64,000 nucleotides of DNA from NCBI GenBank assembly GCA_964030785.1, contig OZ034968.1, positions 75,624,427-75,688,426 of the forward strand. The letters run 5' to 3'. The stretch is from Siderastrea siderea (lineage: Eukaryota > Cnidaria > Anthozoa > Scleractinia > Rhizangiidae). Under the pieces are notes generated by a model. That model saw only the letters and a list, made by a program, of their open reading frames with translations, made no database searches and had not been told where the DNA came from. The stretch's first letter is position 1, and each line of letters begins with the position of its first letter. Shown in pieces: positions 45,555 through 57,600 of the stretch. A program made the translations under genes and the position numbers.

Positions 45555-45642
45555 AGATAAAATATTCGCGTCCGACCTTTATGGGCATTTAAAACGGCGA
45601 GCCGTTTTAAAGCCCATAAAGGTCGGACGCGAATATTTTATC
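45555..45642. repeat. Near-perfect hairpin, about 42-bp arms
   Basis: Arm 45555-45597 (AATATTCGCGTCCGACCTTT and on) pairs with 45602-45642 around a 4-base loop. Confidence 0.9.
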
Positions 45643-45781
45643 TTACTTGTGAAATGAAACCGTGACTATAGATTGTGTTTGTCATGTTAATCACGTGGGC
45701 GTGGAGTTGTCCTAAAGGAGTTTGGAAATATTCAGCATTGAATTTAGCAATTCATTTTCATAAGGCTTTTGTAGTAGAAAC

Positions 45782-45892
45782 ATGGCTGGTCGGTTTCGCT
45801 CTCCAAAGAGTAAAGAAGAAGAGACCAGTCTAGTGTCGGAAGCCACTCCGAAAGCAACACAATACAACACTAAATGGGGTAGAAATGTCTAA
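45782..45892 (+). pseudogene. Short open frame resembling the start of a Crypton-like protein
   Basis: An ATG opens a 36-residue peptide starting M-A-G-R-F-R-S-P-K-S-K-E-E-E-T, a start I associate with cnidarian Crypton/KIAA1958-like proteins, then a stop. No continuation was found, so this is a weak call. Confidence 0.35.
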
Positions 45893-46971
45893 TCTAATCA
45901 CAAAACTACCTGATCCTATAGGAACCACTACTCCAAATAGCTCCCAAACGTCCTGATCCATCTTCAAATTAACACCAGCTCTTCCTCGCGCACGCTTCTT
46001 ATCGCCGCTATGCTCAGGATACTGGCATGTCACTTTAGAACTCCTCCAAATCATTCCTTACATATGGTGATGCCTGTAGCATATCCACGTTTTATTTAAA
46101 TTCTCTTGAGGGAAGTTAAATAGGCCAGCCCTTGCAAGTTTAATCTCCTTTTTTACTGAGGGCCGATCAGATGATTTGCTACTTCATCGTTGCAGTCTGC
46201 CAACCAAACAACACCACTAGCACCACGCGAGGGACCACAGTTTTTCCATCTTTGCTTCTCAAGAAGCAGTCAAAAGACATAATGAATCCTGATGCACGAT
46301 CTGGCTGTTCTGAAGAGGTGCGTGCAGGTGCGGGAGATCAGTCGTGAATAAAGTTAATTGTGCAATTGACACGTGTATGAATCGAATAGAGAAAAACAAA
46401 CAAGCCTTCTTTCATGGAAAAAAGATGTCATTAAAGTAGAAAAGGTTAAACACGCATGTTTCTCTCATATCTACTCCGATTATTGACTCTCTTTGAATGT
46501 CAGTTAAAAGTATTTTTACCACATCTTATCAGTTTCTCGTTTCTTGATTGGTCGAGAGCCGTGGGAGGTGAGAGTCCATAGCACGGCTCGCGTCATGAAT
46601 GCTTGTCGCAAATGCTTGTGATCGATTTATTGTAGACTCGCACCGCGTAAAAAAACTTTTTTTCTGTTGTAAAATTGTTAATTTTGTCAAAAACTCAACC
46701 ACTTCAGTTGTTATAAAATTAAGAAAAAAATGGAAAAAATGAGAAAAAGAGATAAACGGGAACAAGAATCGGTCACATGACTGAACGAAAAAGGCGCCAA
46801 AACCTTGCGAAGTGTTGCAGCGTTTATTTCCAAAGCTGAATGAATCAATGAAACTGCTCTGAAGTGAAGGAAATGGCACAAGCTTTGGGGAAAACATCTT
46901 CTAATTATTGGCTCTGAAATGCAGTACGTGTTTGATTTTTCTTGAAACATTGCTGTAATCATCGTTCAAAG

Positions 46972-47101
46972 CGGATTGAAGTTGTACGATTTCACCATAT
47001 TAGCTGCGGGAGTTGAACCGAACAAGTTTCTAATCAGTTCGCACAACGGCGCCATCATGGGCCTGTTTATCGAACTGAAGACAGAATTTAAACTTGCACA
47101 G
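46972..47101 (+). other. Exon-like block a, unknown protein
   Basis: A 130-base block from a weak acceptor (TTCAAAG) to donor GCACAG|GTAATT reads D-F-T-I-L-A-A-G-V-E-P-N-K-F-L and ends K-T-E-F-K-L-A-Q in phase 0. No family recognised. It is followed 113 bases later by block b, which starts in the matching phase. Confidence 0.45.
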
Positions 47102-47214
47102 GTAATTTCTATGCAGTTCAGAAAAAAGATTACTGTTGGGTGTTGTGAGGAACGTCAGAATTCACCATCTTAGTATGTTAAACACAAAGCACAAAGCGTA
47201 ATTGTTCTTATCAG

Positions 47215-47352
47215 TTTAGAGGTTGCGGACGGAATGCTAAGCTAACGACAACACTCAAACAACTGGGAAAGCAATTCAACTCCTTTTATATGGCATCCGA
47301 TTTGCATGTAAACATTTGGAGCCTTTGGAACACAGAGCTACAACGAATGCAG
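47215..47352 (+). other. Exon-like block b, unknown protein
   Basis: A 138-base block, exactly 46 codons, between acceptor TTGTTCTTATCAG and donor ATGCAG|GTAAAC. It reads L-K-Q-L-G-K-Q-F-N-S-F-Y-M-A-S-D and then I-W-S-L-W-N-T-E-L-Q. The protein-like composition and clean borders suggest a real exon of an unknown gene carried in the element. Confidence 0.5.
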
Positions 47353-47680
47353 GTAAACCAGTGACAGGTTTGCGTGGTATAGCCGAAAAAAATGTCGCCC
47401 TTCCTTCCTTCATGGTAGTTTGTTCAGTACTTGTTTAGATTGCTTCTTTATTTTCGTACTGACTCGCAAAAAATGTGTGACAGTTTTTATCCAATGCTTC
47501 TGACCCATTTTACTGTGTTTTATTTTGTCTTGTCTTGATATTTCCGAGAAACCTAACATTCAGAGAAACCTAACATTCAGTAAAATTTTATAATGATCGA
47601 CGCGACGATGAAAGAAATTATAAATTGTAAACACAACGCTGAATGCTTAAATTCAATTTTTTCTTTTGTAAAAAAAAAAA

Positions 47681-47808
47681 CAAATTTTCTCCAGTTTTCC
47701 GTGGTATGGCCTCTTATTTCCCACGATTTTCCCCCAACATTTTGACGGCTAGATGACGAAAATCGTGGGAAATAAGAAGCCATACCACGGAAAACTGGAG
47801 GAAATTTG
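47681..47808. repeat. Hairpin, about 50-bp arms
   Basis: Arm 47681-47730 (CCAGTTTTCCGTGGTATGGC in its middle) pairs with 47757-47808 (GCCATACCACGGAAAACTGG) around a 26-base loop. Confidence 0.9.
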
Positions 47809-49179
47809 TTAAATATATACAATAAAACCAGTACTGAGATCTGGCAAATGCTGAACTAAATCATATGAGTGAACCAAAAGAACGCGGCAAGTGAGAAGTA
47901 AACGAAGTAATCAGGAGGCCTTTTTTCCAACAATTTCTGTTTTATTGGATTGTTGTCGTGGAAGTTTTTTTCATGGAAAATTGTCTGCAAAGTATACACT
48001 GATAGCAATTTGAGTTGCAGATGCAACTGCAATTTGCAATCCAATGTTAGCCCCTTAAAAGAAAAGAGTTCCACATATTCCGAAGTTCTCATTAGAGGTA
48101 GTATAATGTTGAAGAATTCTAGATTTTACTCCCCCCCCCCCTCCCCCCAACATACCAGTATCTCCTCGCCAACACCCAGTGAGCCAGTGAGCCAGCAATA
48201 CTCACAGGATGGTCAGCGGTTGCCGTGCAGAGGTAAACATGGCGGTTTGGTACTTCATCAGCACTCGATGAGCAACGTTTCGTTGTGAAAAAACTTCGAT
48301 GTACGACCAATGTTAAAAGGAAAATACAAAGTAATCACATTGATCTGCTTCATACACTACAATAAGCCAGAGTCTGGGTGGAAGAATGTTTTCTATTTTG
48401 TGGAATCATCGAGCGAAATTGGAAAGCTAACAAGCTTACCTCTGGAAAATCGACGCAGGTAAGTCAAGCTTTAGTCGTTTAAAAACAATTTATTCGCTTC
48501 CACTTGAACTTTGAGACAATCAAATTGGTGTTTCCTTTATTTCTGATGGTTTTAGATCTGACTACGAGGGAATTTAATGCCACGCTTTATGTTGACAAGT
48601 CTCTCAAAATCGAGGCAAAACTTAGAGATCGTCAAAATTGGGCAAGTTCACAGAGTTATATATTTTTCATCAAGGACTGGCCGCAAGGGTTTTCTCATTG
48701 ATGACATTTCCTATGGTGCCTATTTTTTAGCTGTGTTGGTTTGGTTGAAATAGGCCTCCTCACTTTTTCAAAAATACGTTTTCAAATTGGTCGGTCTTCG
48801 CGTGTTTGATTTAGAGGTGTAATGGGGTTGTCGTTAAAGTCTCACCGCTAGCTGGATTCAAACTCAGCGGTCACCAAAGTCGCTTTAGTGAATTAAAAAG
48901 AGTTATTATAACTGGCTGTGGTGTTTGTGTTGTACAGAGTTTGTTAGTTCTTGTTAAATTGATCTTCAAAGTTGGGTAAAATTTCAGCCTCGATATGGGC
49001 CGTCACAAGCGTTCCATCGGGTGAACAGAAAATCCCTTAAAACTCCAAAAATTTAAAAGATTCGATCAAGAGGATTGTGGTTTTAGTATAGGTACATGAA
49101 AGTCTTTTTAACACACACTAAACGAGCGAAAACTATTTTTTCAACCCAGATCGACCAGACCGCTCTTAGGGAGACAGCC

Positions 49180-50335
49180 TGTTAAGATTTACTCATTCTA
49201 AAGCAGCGTGATGTAAAAATCGTCTTTCACTGACATGAGGCAATCCTATTGGCCATACGATTTCTTTCACTATTGAAAACATATCGTATGTCCAATCAAA
49301 AGCCTGATACGAAATTTTTCACTAGTGAAGAAAATTGTATCGGTGTTTCCCGCCACTGCAGTTTGTTCGTCACTTCGCTTTAAAAAAAAGCAGAATTGCG
49401 ATTTCCTAAATACAAGCTTGCTCCGTTGTTCAAACAGGAAAAAGATACAAAGACTGTAGCTCTAAACAACGAAAGTATCCCGTAAACATTTCATGTTTAC
49501 AACACAAACATTTCGTCGGTGGACAGTTCAAAGATTCCAAGAAATTTCAATTCGTTAAACAATGGGAAGACCAACCGCAATACGTGAACGACTTAAGAAA
49601 TGAAAACTGCTGGAACACCTGTTGAGACTGAAGAAAAAAATTTAGCTTCAGCGCCACCAGTACATTCATCGTAGCTTCTACTTCGTCTACAGAAAAAAGG
49701 CCAGCAAACTGATTCGCTGTTGTTGCATATATTGTTAATTTAACTTTGGGTTGAGTAGCATATATTATTCATAAACTTTTCATCTGAATGGAAATCGTCC
49801 TTCACCGTAAACTGGATTGAGTAGTTTACAATCTGTTTTGTATCGCTGTGTCCTGAATAAATTACGGTAGTTTGTATTGAAGAAGTTTTTAGAGGGCTTC
49901 AGCTTTATAATTTTCACGAGGCGTGTTAGATGAGTGATTCTGTTTTGTAATTTCATTAAGTAAATAAATTTTCTGTGAATTAAGTTGGTTTCCTTAGTTT
50001 CCTTAGTACATCGTCTAAAAGCAATTACTTGATAAAATTCTCAAGTACAGTTAATTCTGAAATAACTATAACTCCAACTTTAGATTTTGATTGTTGACGA
50101 AACCAGTGCAGTGACGTGGCTTGTTTACGGGACAGTAAGAACCTGCTGTACTTAGTCTTCTTGAAAAGCGACTGTTGTAATATCTCAATACTTATGTAAT
50201 AAACAAATTGCTTCATGGTTGGTGAGGGCGTACGATTTTTATTCACAACGAGTGAATAAAAATCGTACGCGCTCACCAACTATGAAGTAATCTATATGTC
50301 TTACGTTAAAGATGAAGTTACCCCTCCTCACCCTG
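49180..50335. other. Unassigned insertion-like stretch between the two BEL/Pao pieces
   Basis: No gene recognised. Short inverted ATACGAT...ATCGTAT motifs occur at 49245-49325, and a strong hairpin lies at 50208-50290. The stretch separates the 5.5-kb element from the C-terminal BEL/Pao piece and may be a further insertion. Confidence 0.4.
50208..50290. repeat. Hairpin with 39-bp arms
   Basis: Arm 50208-50246 pairs with 50252-50290 with two or three mismatches around a 5-base AACGA loop; the middle reads GCGTACGATTTTTATTCAC. Confidence 0.92.
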
Positions 50336-50750
50336 ACCTCCTTCTTGTTTCAGAGATCTAATCGCCTACCCGAGCAAGAACCACGGAGAGAAGACAACAT
50401 GGATCTTCGCAAGCGAGCTAAATACTTAAGATCTTGCAAAGATGTACTTTGGAATTCAATTCATTTTCTGGTGAAACGATGGTCACGCGAGTATTTATCT
50501 GCATTGAGAGAACGCCACAACTGTAAAGGGCCAGCAAGCCAAAACCCTGAAGATTGGTGATTCTGTCATTCTGCGTGGAGATGAAAGCAATCGTGGAAAG
50601 TGGCCGCTGGGGGTAGTAGTGAATCTATGCGAGGGTCGCGATGGGATCATAAGTGCAGCGAAACTCCGTGCAGGGAAATCCTTCCTTGAGAGACCTGTTC
50701 AGCACCTCTACCCATTGGACGCTGATTTCGTTGCAGGTTTGTGGATTTAG
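50336..50750 (+). pseudogene. BEL/Pao pol C-terminus (DUF5641-like)
   Basis: Two overlapping frames joined by a frameshift near 50540 read K-R-A-K-Y-L-R-S-C-K-D-V-L-W, W-S-R-E-Y-L-S-A-L-R-E-R-H, then I-G-D-S-V-I-L-R and W-P-L-G-V-V-V-N-L, R-P-V-Q-H-L-Y-P-L and a stop. This is the typical C-terminal domain of BEL/Pao polyproteins. It continues the relic at 42600-43666. Confidence 0.85.
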
Positions 50751-51591
50751 TATGCTGCGTAGGATGAAGAGATTTAGGAACTGAATTTGCGTTCACGCAA
50801 ATTTATCTAGAAAACAAAGCACCTTGTGTAATGATAAAGAACTTTTAATGAACACTCACTCACCGCTTCACAGTTTCTGTTATCTTTACTGTACATTTTG
50901 ATTAAGTGCGCTATAGATGACAATCAGTTTTCTTGTAGAAACGGCATGGGAGAGTGTGTCGCAAACTGTACAAAGGTCTCATTAGTTAAGACCGTCAATT
51001 GATTATTGTAATGAGAGAGTTGAGGGAGAGAGAGCGTGTGTGGGTGCCGTTTGATTGTTTATTCTGATAAAGCTTTTTAGCCAATGGGAATTGCTCTTTT
51101 TAGAGCGTGCCAGTCAATAATAGGGTTTTACTTTTTGCAAGTCTTCGTTGTTGCGAGGAGTTGTGAGTACATGCGGGTGTGATTCTAAGGAATACATCCT
51201 CGGTGAAATTGTAAAAATTGTGGACGTCTTTCTTGTGTTCCTCGCGTTATCAATATTTCCGCATTACTATTATTAGAGCTCAAGATTCTCTCTTCTTTTC
51301 ATGCAATTGTAAATGTAAAGTGTGACAGTGTTAATTGTATTTTTGCCTGTTAAAAAAGAAAAATACTGTCACCACTGGTGGATCTATTAGCTGCTCTGCG
51401 TTCTCTTTGTTCATAGAAAATTGGACTTGAACTTTCTATTTTAAGAAAATTTCATTTCCGCTACCTTCTTTTCAGTCCAAATCCCAACCTGTCAAGCAAG
51501 CTTGTTTCTGCTTCTTGACATTAACTGACAACATTTGCTCGAAACTCAATCAGTTCTGGTGTTGTACTGCATGCTTCATTTGTTTTAGTCT
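50751..51591. other. Downstream region of gasdermin-like copy 2
   Basis: No gene recognised. The part 51460-51540 aligns with 9151-9235, downstream of copy 1. Confidence 0.45.
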
Positions 51592-51656
51592 TCATCCTGC
51601 ATGTTGTGATTCTGCCCAGGCCTTCTCAACTTCATCCCATGCTTCATCAGACATAT
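51592..51656 (-). CDS. Gasdermin-like copy 2, last coding exon
   Basis: The exon starts after CACTCAGTAG and reads D-M-S-D-E-A-W-D-E-V-E-K-A-W-A-E-S and a four-residue tail before TGA. It is shorter than in copy 1. The acceptor choice follows the phase and the copy 1 alignment. Confidence 0.6.
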
Positions 51657-54600
51657 CTACTGAGTGAATTAACATCAGTGACTGATAATGCAAAAGCTGT
51701 CATTTGGCATATTCTGTTCACCAACCTTTTAAGCAAGTACACAAACCGATTTGCATCGTGATAAACGAAAGTTCGAGTTACTGACAGCTAAATTTCTGTA
51801 CCATTAAAGTGAAGAAGGAGCAAACAGGTTTTGGAGCATTCTTTTCCCGTTAAAATCGGGTGTAGGAGGCTGAGTTGGCATCTAAAATCGTCACAACTGG
51901 AAACGTCAACTGTCGAGACGTGATCAAGTGAGTGATTCTCAGTAAAATGCTGCGTTCTGTACATTTTAAGGTTACAGATTATTGATTTGAGAAATGCAGT
52001 GTTATTTACAAATGAGAGTTTCATTAGACATTTCGTCATATCACATTAACAACCTTATCGTTAAGTGACAAATGTCAGGGCAGTGAACACAATTCAAATT
52101 GGAGAAAGGCACCTACTTGTGCCTGATAAGGTAACTTGTGTCCCTCGCCCTCGCCCTCGCCTCGCGTTTTGGATGGGGTTCCTAGAACCATACTTTTGTC
52201 AAGTTAGCTTGGACTACGTGTACAATTTTCAGTACGAATACGACTTTTCAAGCCTAGTGTGCGCGCGCATGCTTCTGATTCAAGTCACTCTCATTCTTCT
52301 GACTCACCACTCTCGTTCCTAGGCCTCCTTCTCTACTAGACAATAACATGTCTGGAAACGAAATTTCAAAGTCGTACACGTACGTTTAGATCTCGTTTTT
52401 TACACCAATGTCTGCCGCCTAAACGTTTTTGGTATCAAAAGAAATTCCTACCAGAGATAAACTTAAGAACAATTGCATATCCTTGAATCTCTTCATCTGG
52501 AAAAGCTGACAGGTCGACTGTGGTCTGATGTGGACGTTCAGGGACGAAAATATTTCGAAGAAATTTACGGTCTCCCTCAGTGAGAGCTTCAGTAAGGGTC
52601 AATTTCTTTTGGCCTTTGGTCAATGCTTCTTTAAACTATGAAAAATGAATGAAAAATAAAGTTACAGCATTTATATTTCAGCCATTCAGTGGTTCACTTA
52701 CAAGCCATAACAACTAAACAGGTTTGGTTTGCTTTAAGTACTCTTGGGTGGACGGTAACTGTCTAAGCCCTTACAAGTTGGTGCCGCTGAGACTTGAGAT
52801 TCTTTCTCAGGGCCATAAATTGGTTAACCAAAGAAATCCATACATAAAATCAATCAATCAATGAGTCAATCAAAAAATCAAACAATCAATCACTCAATCA
52901 ATCAATCAATCACTCAATCAATCAATCAATCAATCGTCAATCACGCTATATACTTCATAGCTCTAGCAAACTGATTTGTCCTCATACAAATACAGTAAAA
53001 ATTGAACACATACAGACATAACTGTAACATAATTCTCTTACCCACTGCAAATACTTGTTGACGCGCGCTTTACGCTCTTCTCTATCCTTAGTGGGTATCA
53101 GAATTGAATTTATAATTTTCTTCAGCTTCTCATAATCCTCATCGGTGAAGGAAGCTAACATGAAGAAAAAAAAACTGAATCTTTATATCTTCATAAAGGC
53201 TCTCAATTGTGAAGACCAAACTATCTTTTAAAATTATAGGGTTGATTTTGTGCGGCTTGCATCGAAAAAACCGACACAACACGGAGATCAAGGGGGACAT
53301 GGTGTTGTTCCGGTTGTAGTCAGTGTGCAGTATTCCAGTCTACCCAAAGTTAGTCGAGAGACTGGTTATTTGAAAGCACCTCAACCATGCACGGGTGAGG
53401 GCTGAATCAAGACATTATCAAGTAAGAGAGTATATCCCCCATACAAGCCTTATTTTCTACGTATAAACTCCTCTCAGGTTATTTTTATATTTTTAGAATG
53501 TTCCAGTCCTCCGCGGATAATTTTACCTCACGTGTTGCGTGGATGTTTCCACCAAAACGATGGAGAATAACACGATGTTCTATTTGCACTGGTGTCCTGA
53601 CTTGGAAGCTTCAACACAATCTTATGACTCAATGAATGAGTGGCATCGTAGATAGCCTCATGAATACAGGATAATACTGCAACTTCGTCAACTCGTGAAA
53701 TTTCAACTTCTGAATTACTGTCCAAATCGCTTCATAATTTTCTCCAGGCCGAGATGTTTCGGAAATGGCCAATTTTCTTTTACCGCGCGTGGGCCAAGGC
53801 ACCTTTTTGTTTGTAGTTGACTTTCTGGTAGAAAATATTTCCCTGGTAATTTTAATGAACTCGTCAATGAAATTGCCAGTTAACTCGGAAACTACGTGTT
53901 CGTTTTCATTCCCCAGCAAGGCTTTTCTTGACAGATAAAATCCCAGATTCGCTGAAGATTCTATCTTCTCTGTTACCGTCCTGTCAAGTTCTTCCCTTTT
54001 CTCTTCCAGTATGCCTCATATCTTTTCTAAATCTTCTTCAGAAAGTCTTTTGTTTGACACTTTCCTTTGTTTTGTGTCGGTGTCTTTTAATCTCGAAGCC
54101 TTCGGCTTTTGCTTCCTTGAAAGAGCTCTCTTTCTCCTCGTGTTTCCCTCGTCCGAACTTTCGTCAGGGCACTGACAGCTAGAGCTTTCGTGAGCATCGC
54201 TTCCACTATTACCTTTGATCTCAACGCGGGCATCGTTTTCACTCCTTTCATCGTTGCTTCCGATCTCACTTTGTGCTTCATATTGCTCACTGTAACTCGA
54301 ACTTTCGGCTTCACTGCTCGAATAGTCTTCAGATCTGTCCTTTAGGTGAAACCAGGAAGGGCGATTCTCCTTCCAGCGACGTCTCCGTGACGTGTTTGGG
54401 ACAGAAACTTCGTTAAATTCGCGTTCGTCAACAAAACATATGCTCAACGAGAGATCTTGACTCCCGCGCCGTCCGCCATTTTGTTGCACGAAGAACGCTT
54501 GCCTCTGTGCGAGGGTTATCAATGTGGAAGATATTCTCGCCACAGGATTAGCCGTTATCTAACCCTCTTGGGACTTCACGATCTGTGAGTCGATCTAATA

Positions 54601-57600
54601 ATAACCTGAAAGGTATTACCTATGGAATAAAGCTTGTACTGGAAATGTACTCTCCTACTTGATAATCTCTTGGGCTGAACAACTTGACAAACACATTTCT
54701 AATGGGAGTGAATATATGAAATCTGCGGATGAAATAAGAAGTGATGATTACCCTGGCACGCAGTTAAAGATATCAACTTAAGCAGTTCGGAACTGAAGAA
54801 CAACCTGGATTCATGCATCCCGTGCAAGCCTGAATTTTTCAACTGCTTTAGTTGATATCTTTAACTGCGAGGGTCATTATCGTTTCTTCTTTCTTTCTTT
54901 TTTCATTGTAGTACATTTCTAATGGTTGCTTGCTCCAACAGAAATTAAAACCTTTTGGGGTTTGGGAACGGTCAAAGACTTAAAACGGCAACGAAAACAA
55001 AACCAAGAAGTTTTCGGGCTTCATAAGCACTTTCTTATATTAATTTGATCTACCACACAAACAGTATACAAGAGCCGGGAACAAGCACATTTGAAGGAAC
55101 CGGTACTTTCAAACCGTGCATTTCATTGCAACTTCAAGCTTCTTGTATCGCGATGTTTTCGTTTCCTTTCATAGACCTTCTAACATTACGTCAGATCTAT
55201 ATTTTAAACACTTTAAGGGCTTTCCAAATTGTTTACAAAACCTTATCTGGTGACTAGCTAAGAGGTGGTTTTTGTAAGGGCGAAAGTTTAAGTTAAATTT
55301 ACTGTGTTGCTACTGGATCCGGGCCACTTGGAAGAAAACTGATTAATCACAACGTTAATTGAGAACATAAACATAAACTGACCAATACCGGTAAGGGATC
55401 TACACAATTATACATCAGTTTGAAACCGTCTAATCCTGTGGACCTCTCGGGAAATAGTCAAATCTTTTCCTTGGTTAGCTTCAAAGGTGATTTTTGAACA
55501 TTTTCAAACTGTTCGGTGTTGACTCGATGTGAGTCACAGACGTGAGCAGTATTTCAAGAGGTCAAAGGTCGTGGTGTCAATTTTTTCGAACATCAATTGT
55601 CCATGTGCTTCCACGTTGTTCTCAAATAGCGCAGTGATTGGTCAATTCCCTATCAACTGGTTAGGTTCGAGTAGCAGCACGGTAATTATTATGAAATTAA
55701 TCATTTTTTAAACTTTTAATCACACGCAAACAAACTTGAAGTACCCTTCATTTGCAAAACCAGGGGGGGCTGGCAGCGAGGTCTGGAACCGAGTTTACAT
55801 GATCGCCCCAGTAAAGAAATTTGGCCGAGTAGGACTGTGTACTAATTTTATTCAAACAAACATGGCGGTGGCGGGGAAGTAGAATCAGCCGAATTAGCCG
55901 TTATTTGGTGTACGTGCGTTTGTGTTGGTTCAGCATTATTTCCGTTATTCCAAGTTTAAACATTCAAGGGAAGGTTTCGATCACTTTTTTTACCTTTGTT
56001 TCTATCTGATTTGCTTGCCCTTTCTGCTTTTTCTGGTACTGATTTTATGAGTTTTGAAGCATTTTCTGACACATTTCACAGCGGCCAGATTCGCTCTCCT
56101 CTTTCACTAAGAATTGTCGCTCGAGACTTTGTCCTTGTTTCATTTACATGCACTGTAGATTTTTCTTTCTTTATAGGAACTACCCAGGAGGAGTCAACAA
56201 TTAATTGTGGAGGTTTTGTTGATCCAAATTATTTTCTGTTTTGCCCAAGTTATGTTACTACCTTACAGTCCACAAGAGATTTTTTCATGTACAGCTCTCT
56301 AGAATCCTTAAATGGTGAAAAGCTGAGAGGTGATGTTTAGAACACTTTGCTCTTTGACTTCGCCAGGTCAGTCACAGATATTGCCTACAGTGTGTAGGTA
56401 TACCTGATAATAAAGCTCATTATTTTGGAGAAAAAGGTGAGATAATTTTTCATTTAGATTTTGTCTATCACACCTCTGGGGTGAGAACTGAAACTTAAAG
56501 GGGCCAGGTTGCTCAACTGACAGCAATACTTCAGCCAGTCATTTCACATATTTACTTGGTGACCTTGGCTTCATATATTTCACCATGAATGGGTTTGTGG
56601 AAAATTGGCATTTGAATTCTGAAGGGACTTGAATTTTTCTTGACAGTGCAATTGATGTTGAACAGCTTTTGCAAACAAAACAATCATTTGGGGGTGGAGT
56701 TTGCAAAGGTTCCGACAGTCTGTAAAGTAAAGATACTCTGGCAAACACACCATCACTTTGGATCTGGCAGGCGTTGGTGATCCAAGATGCATGTTGATAA
56801 ATATGTTTTGGGCAAAGGTTTTGGTTGTACAGGGACTTTGACTGATGACATATATATGGAGAGCTATGTTAATCCTTAATTTTCTCAAAACACTTCAAAA
56901 GGACTGTTTCACAATTAGAGCAACCCTGGTTGTTCAGCCATTCTGGGGTTATTTCACATCTCCTTTATAAACAGTTACTGAATGCATGCCAGCCTCATTT
57001 TGACACCCAGCAATACAACACTGTTTTGACCTGTTTTCCCCTACCTTATCGGTAACAGTTCTGAAATAATGATCCTCACAGTTAAATGCATTAAACTTGA
57101 GCAGTTGAAAAAGCAAACTTGAAAAAATTCAGTCTCGACCAGGATCAAATTTGCCTTTTCAACTGCTCAAGTTGAAAACATTTAAAAACTGCAAGCCCTT
57201 TATGGCCACATCTGTTACATCAGGCAGTTCACACCTGATTTATTTCATATGTATCCATCTTCAAAAAACGGAATTCTCCTTGGCAATTGGAACTGTTTCC
57301 TCATCAGAAGTACAAATGTCTGAAAGGGTGTGAGCAGAAGTCAATTGCTCTTTTAACAGAAGGGACAGTTTAGAACTTTTGCATTGTCTAATACTCCATT
57401 ATTGCATAGTTAACCTGGTGTTACTGAACTCAAACTACAAATTTTTAACTGACACTTAAGAAAAATGGGCCTGAATGACCTGAATGTCTTTCCTTTGAAT
57501 TAAGCTTCTTGTACAGGCTACAGGCAAAAGACAAAAATCATATAATTGCAAATCCTTCAATCTCTTCAGATTACCCTAGCAAATGTTTATAAACCTTCTC

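Larger units (their letters stand above)
43653..49179. mobile_element. 5.5-kb DNA element with about 1-kb inverted ends
   Basis: The ends GGCTGTCTCCCTAAG and CTTAGGGAGACAGCC match, and the inverted similarity extends from 43653 to about 44640 and from about 48190 to 49179. The flanks are GGTTAAGA on the left and TGTTAAGA on the right, an 8-bp target duplication with one change. The superfamily is not clear (8-bp duplications occur in hAT, P and Merlin elements). It interrupts the BEL/Pao relic. The interior holds exon-like blocks at 46972-47352, a poly-C repeat and hairpins. Confidence 0.75.

Noticed and set aside
56539..56888. hAT transposase with zinc finger on the minus strand
   Set aside because: A C-x-x-C-x-x-C block is present but no BED pattern or hATC region was seen, and two frames overlap; evidence is too weak.
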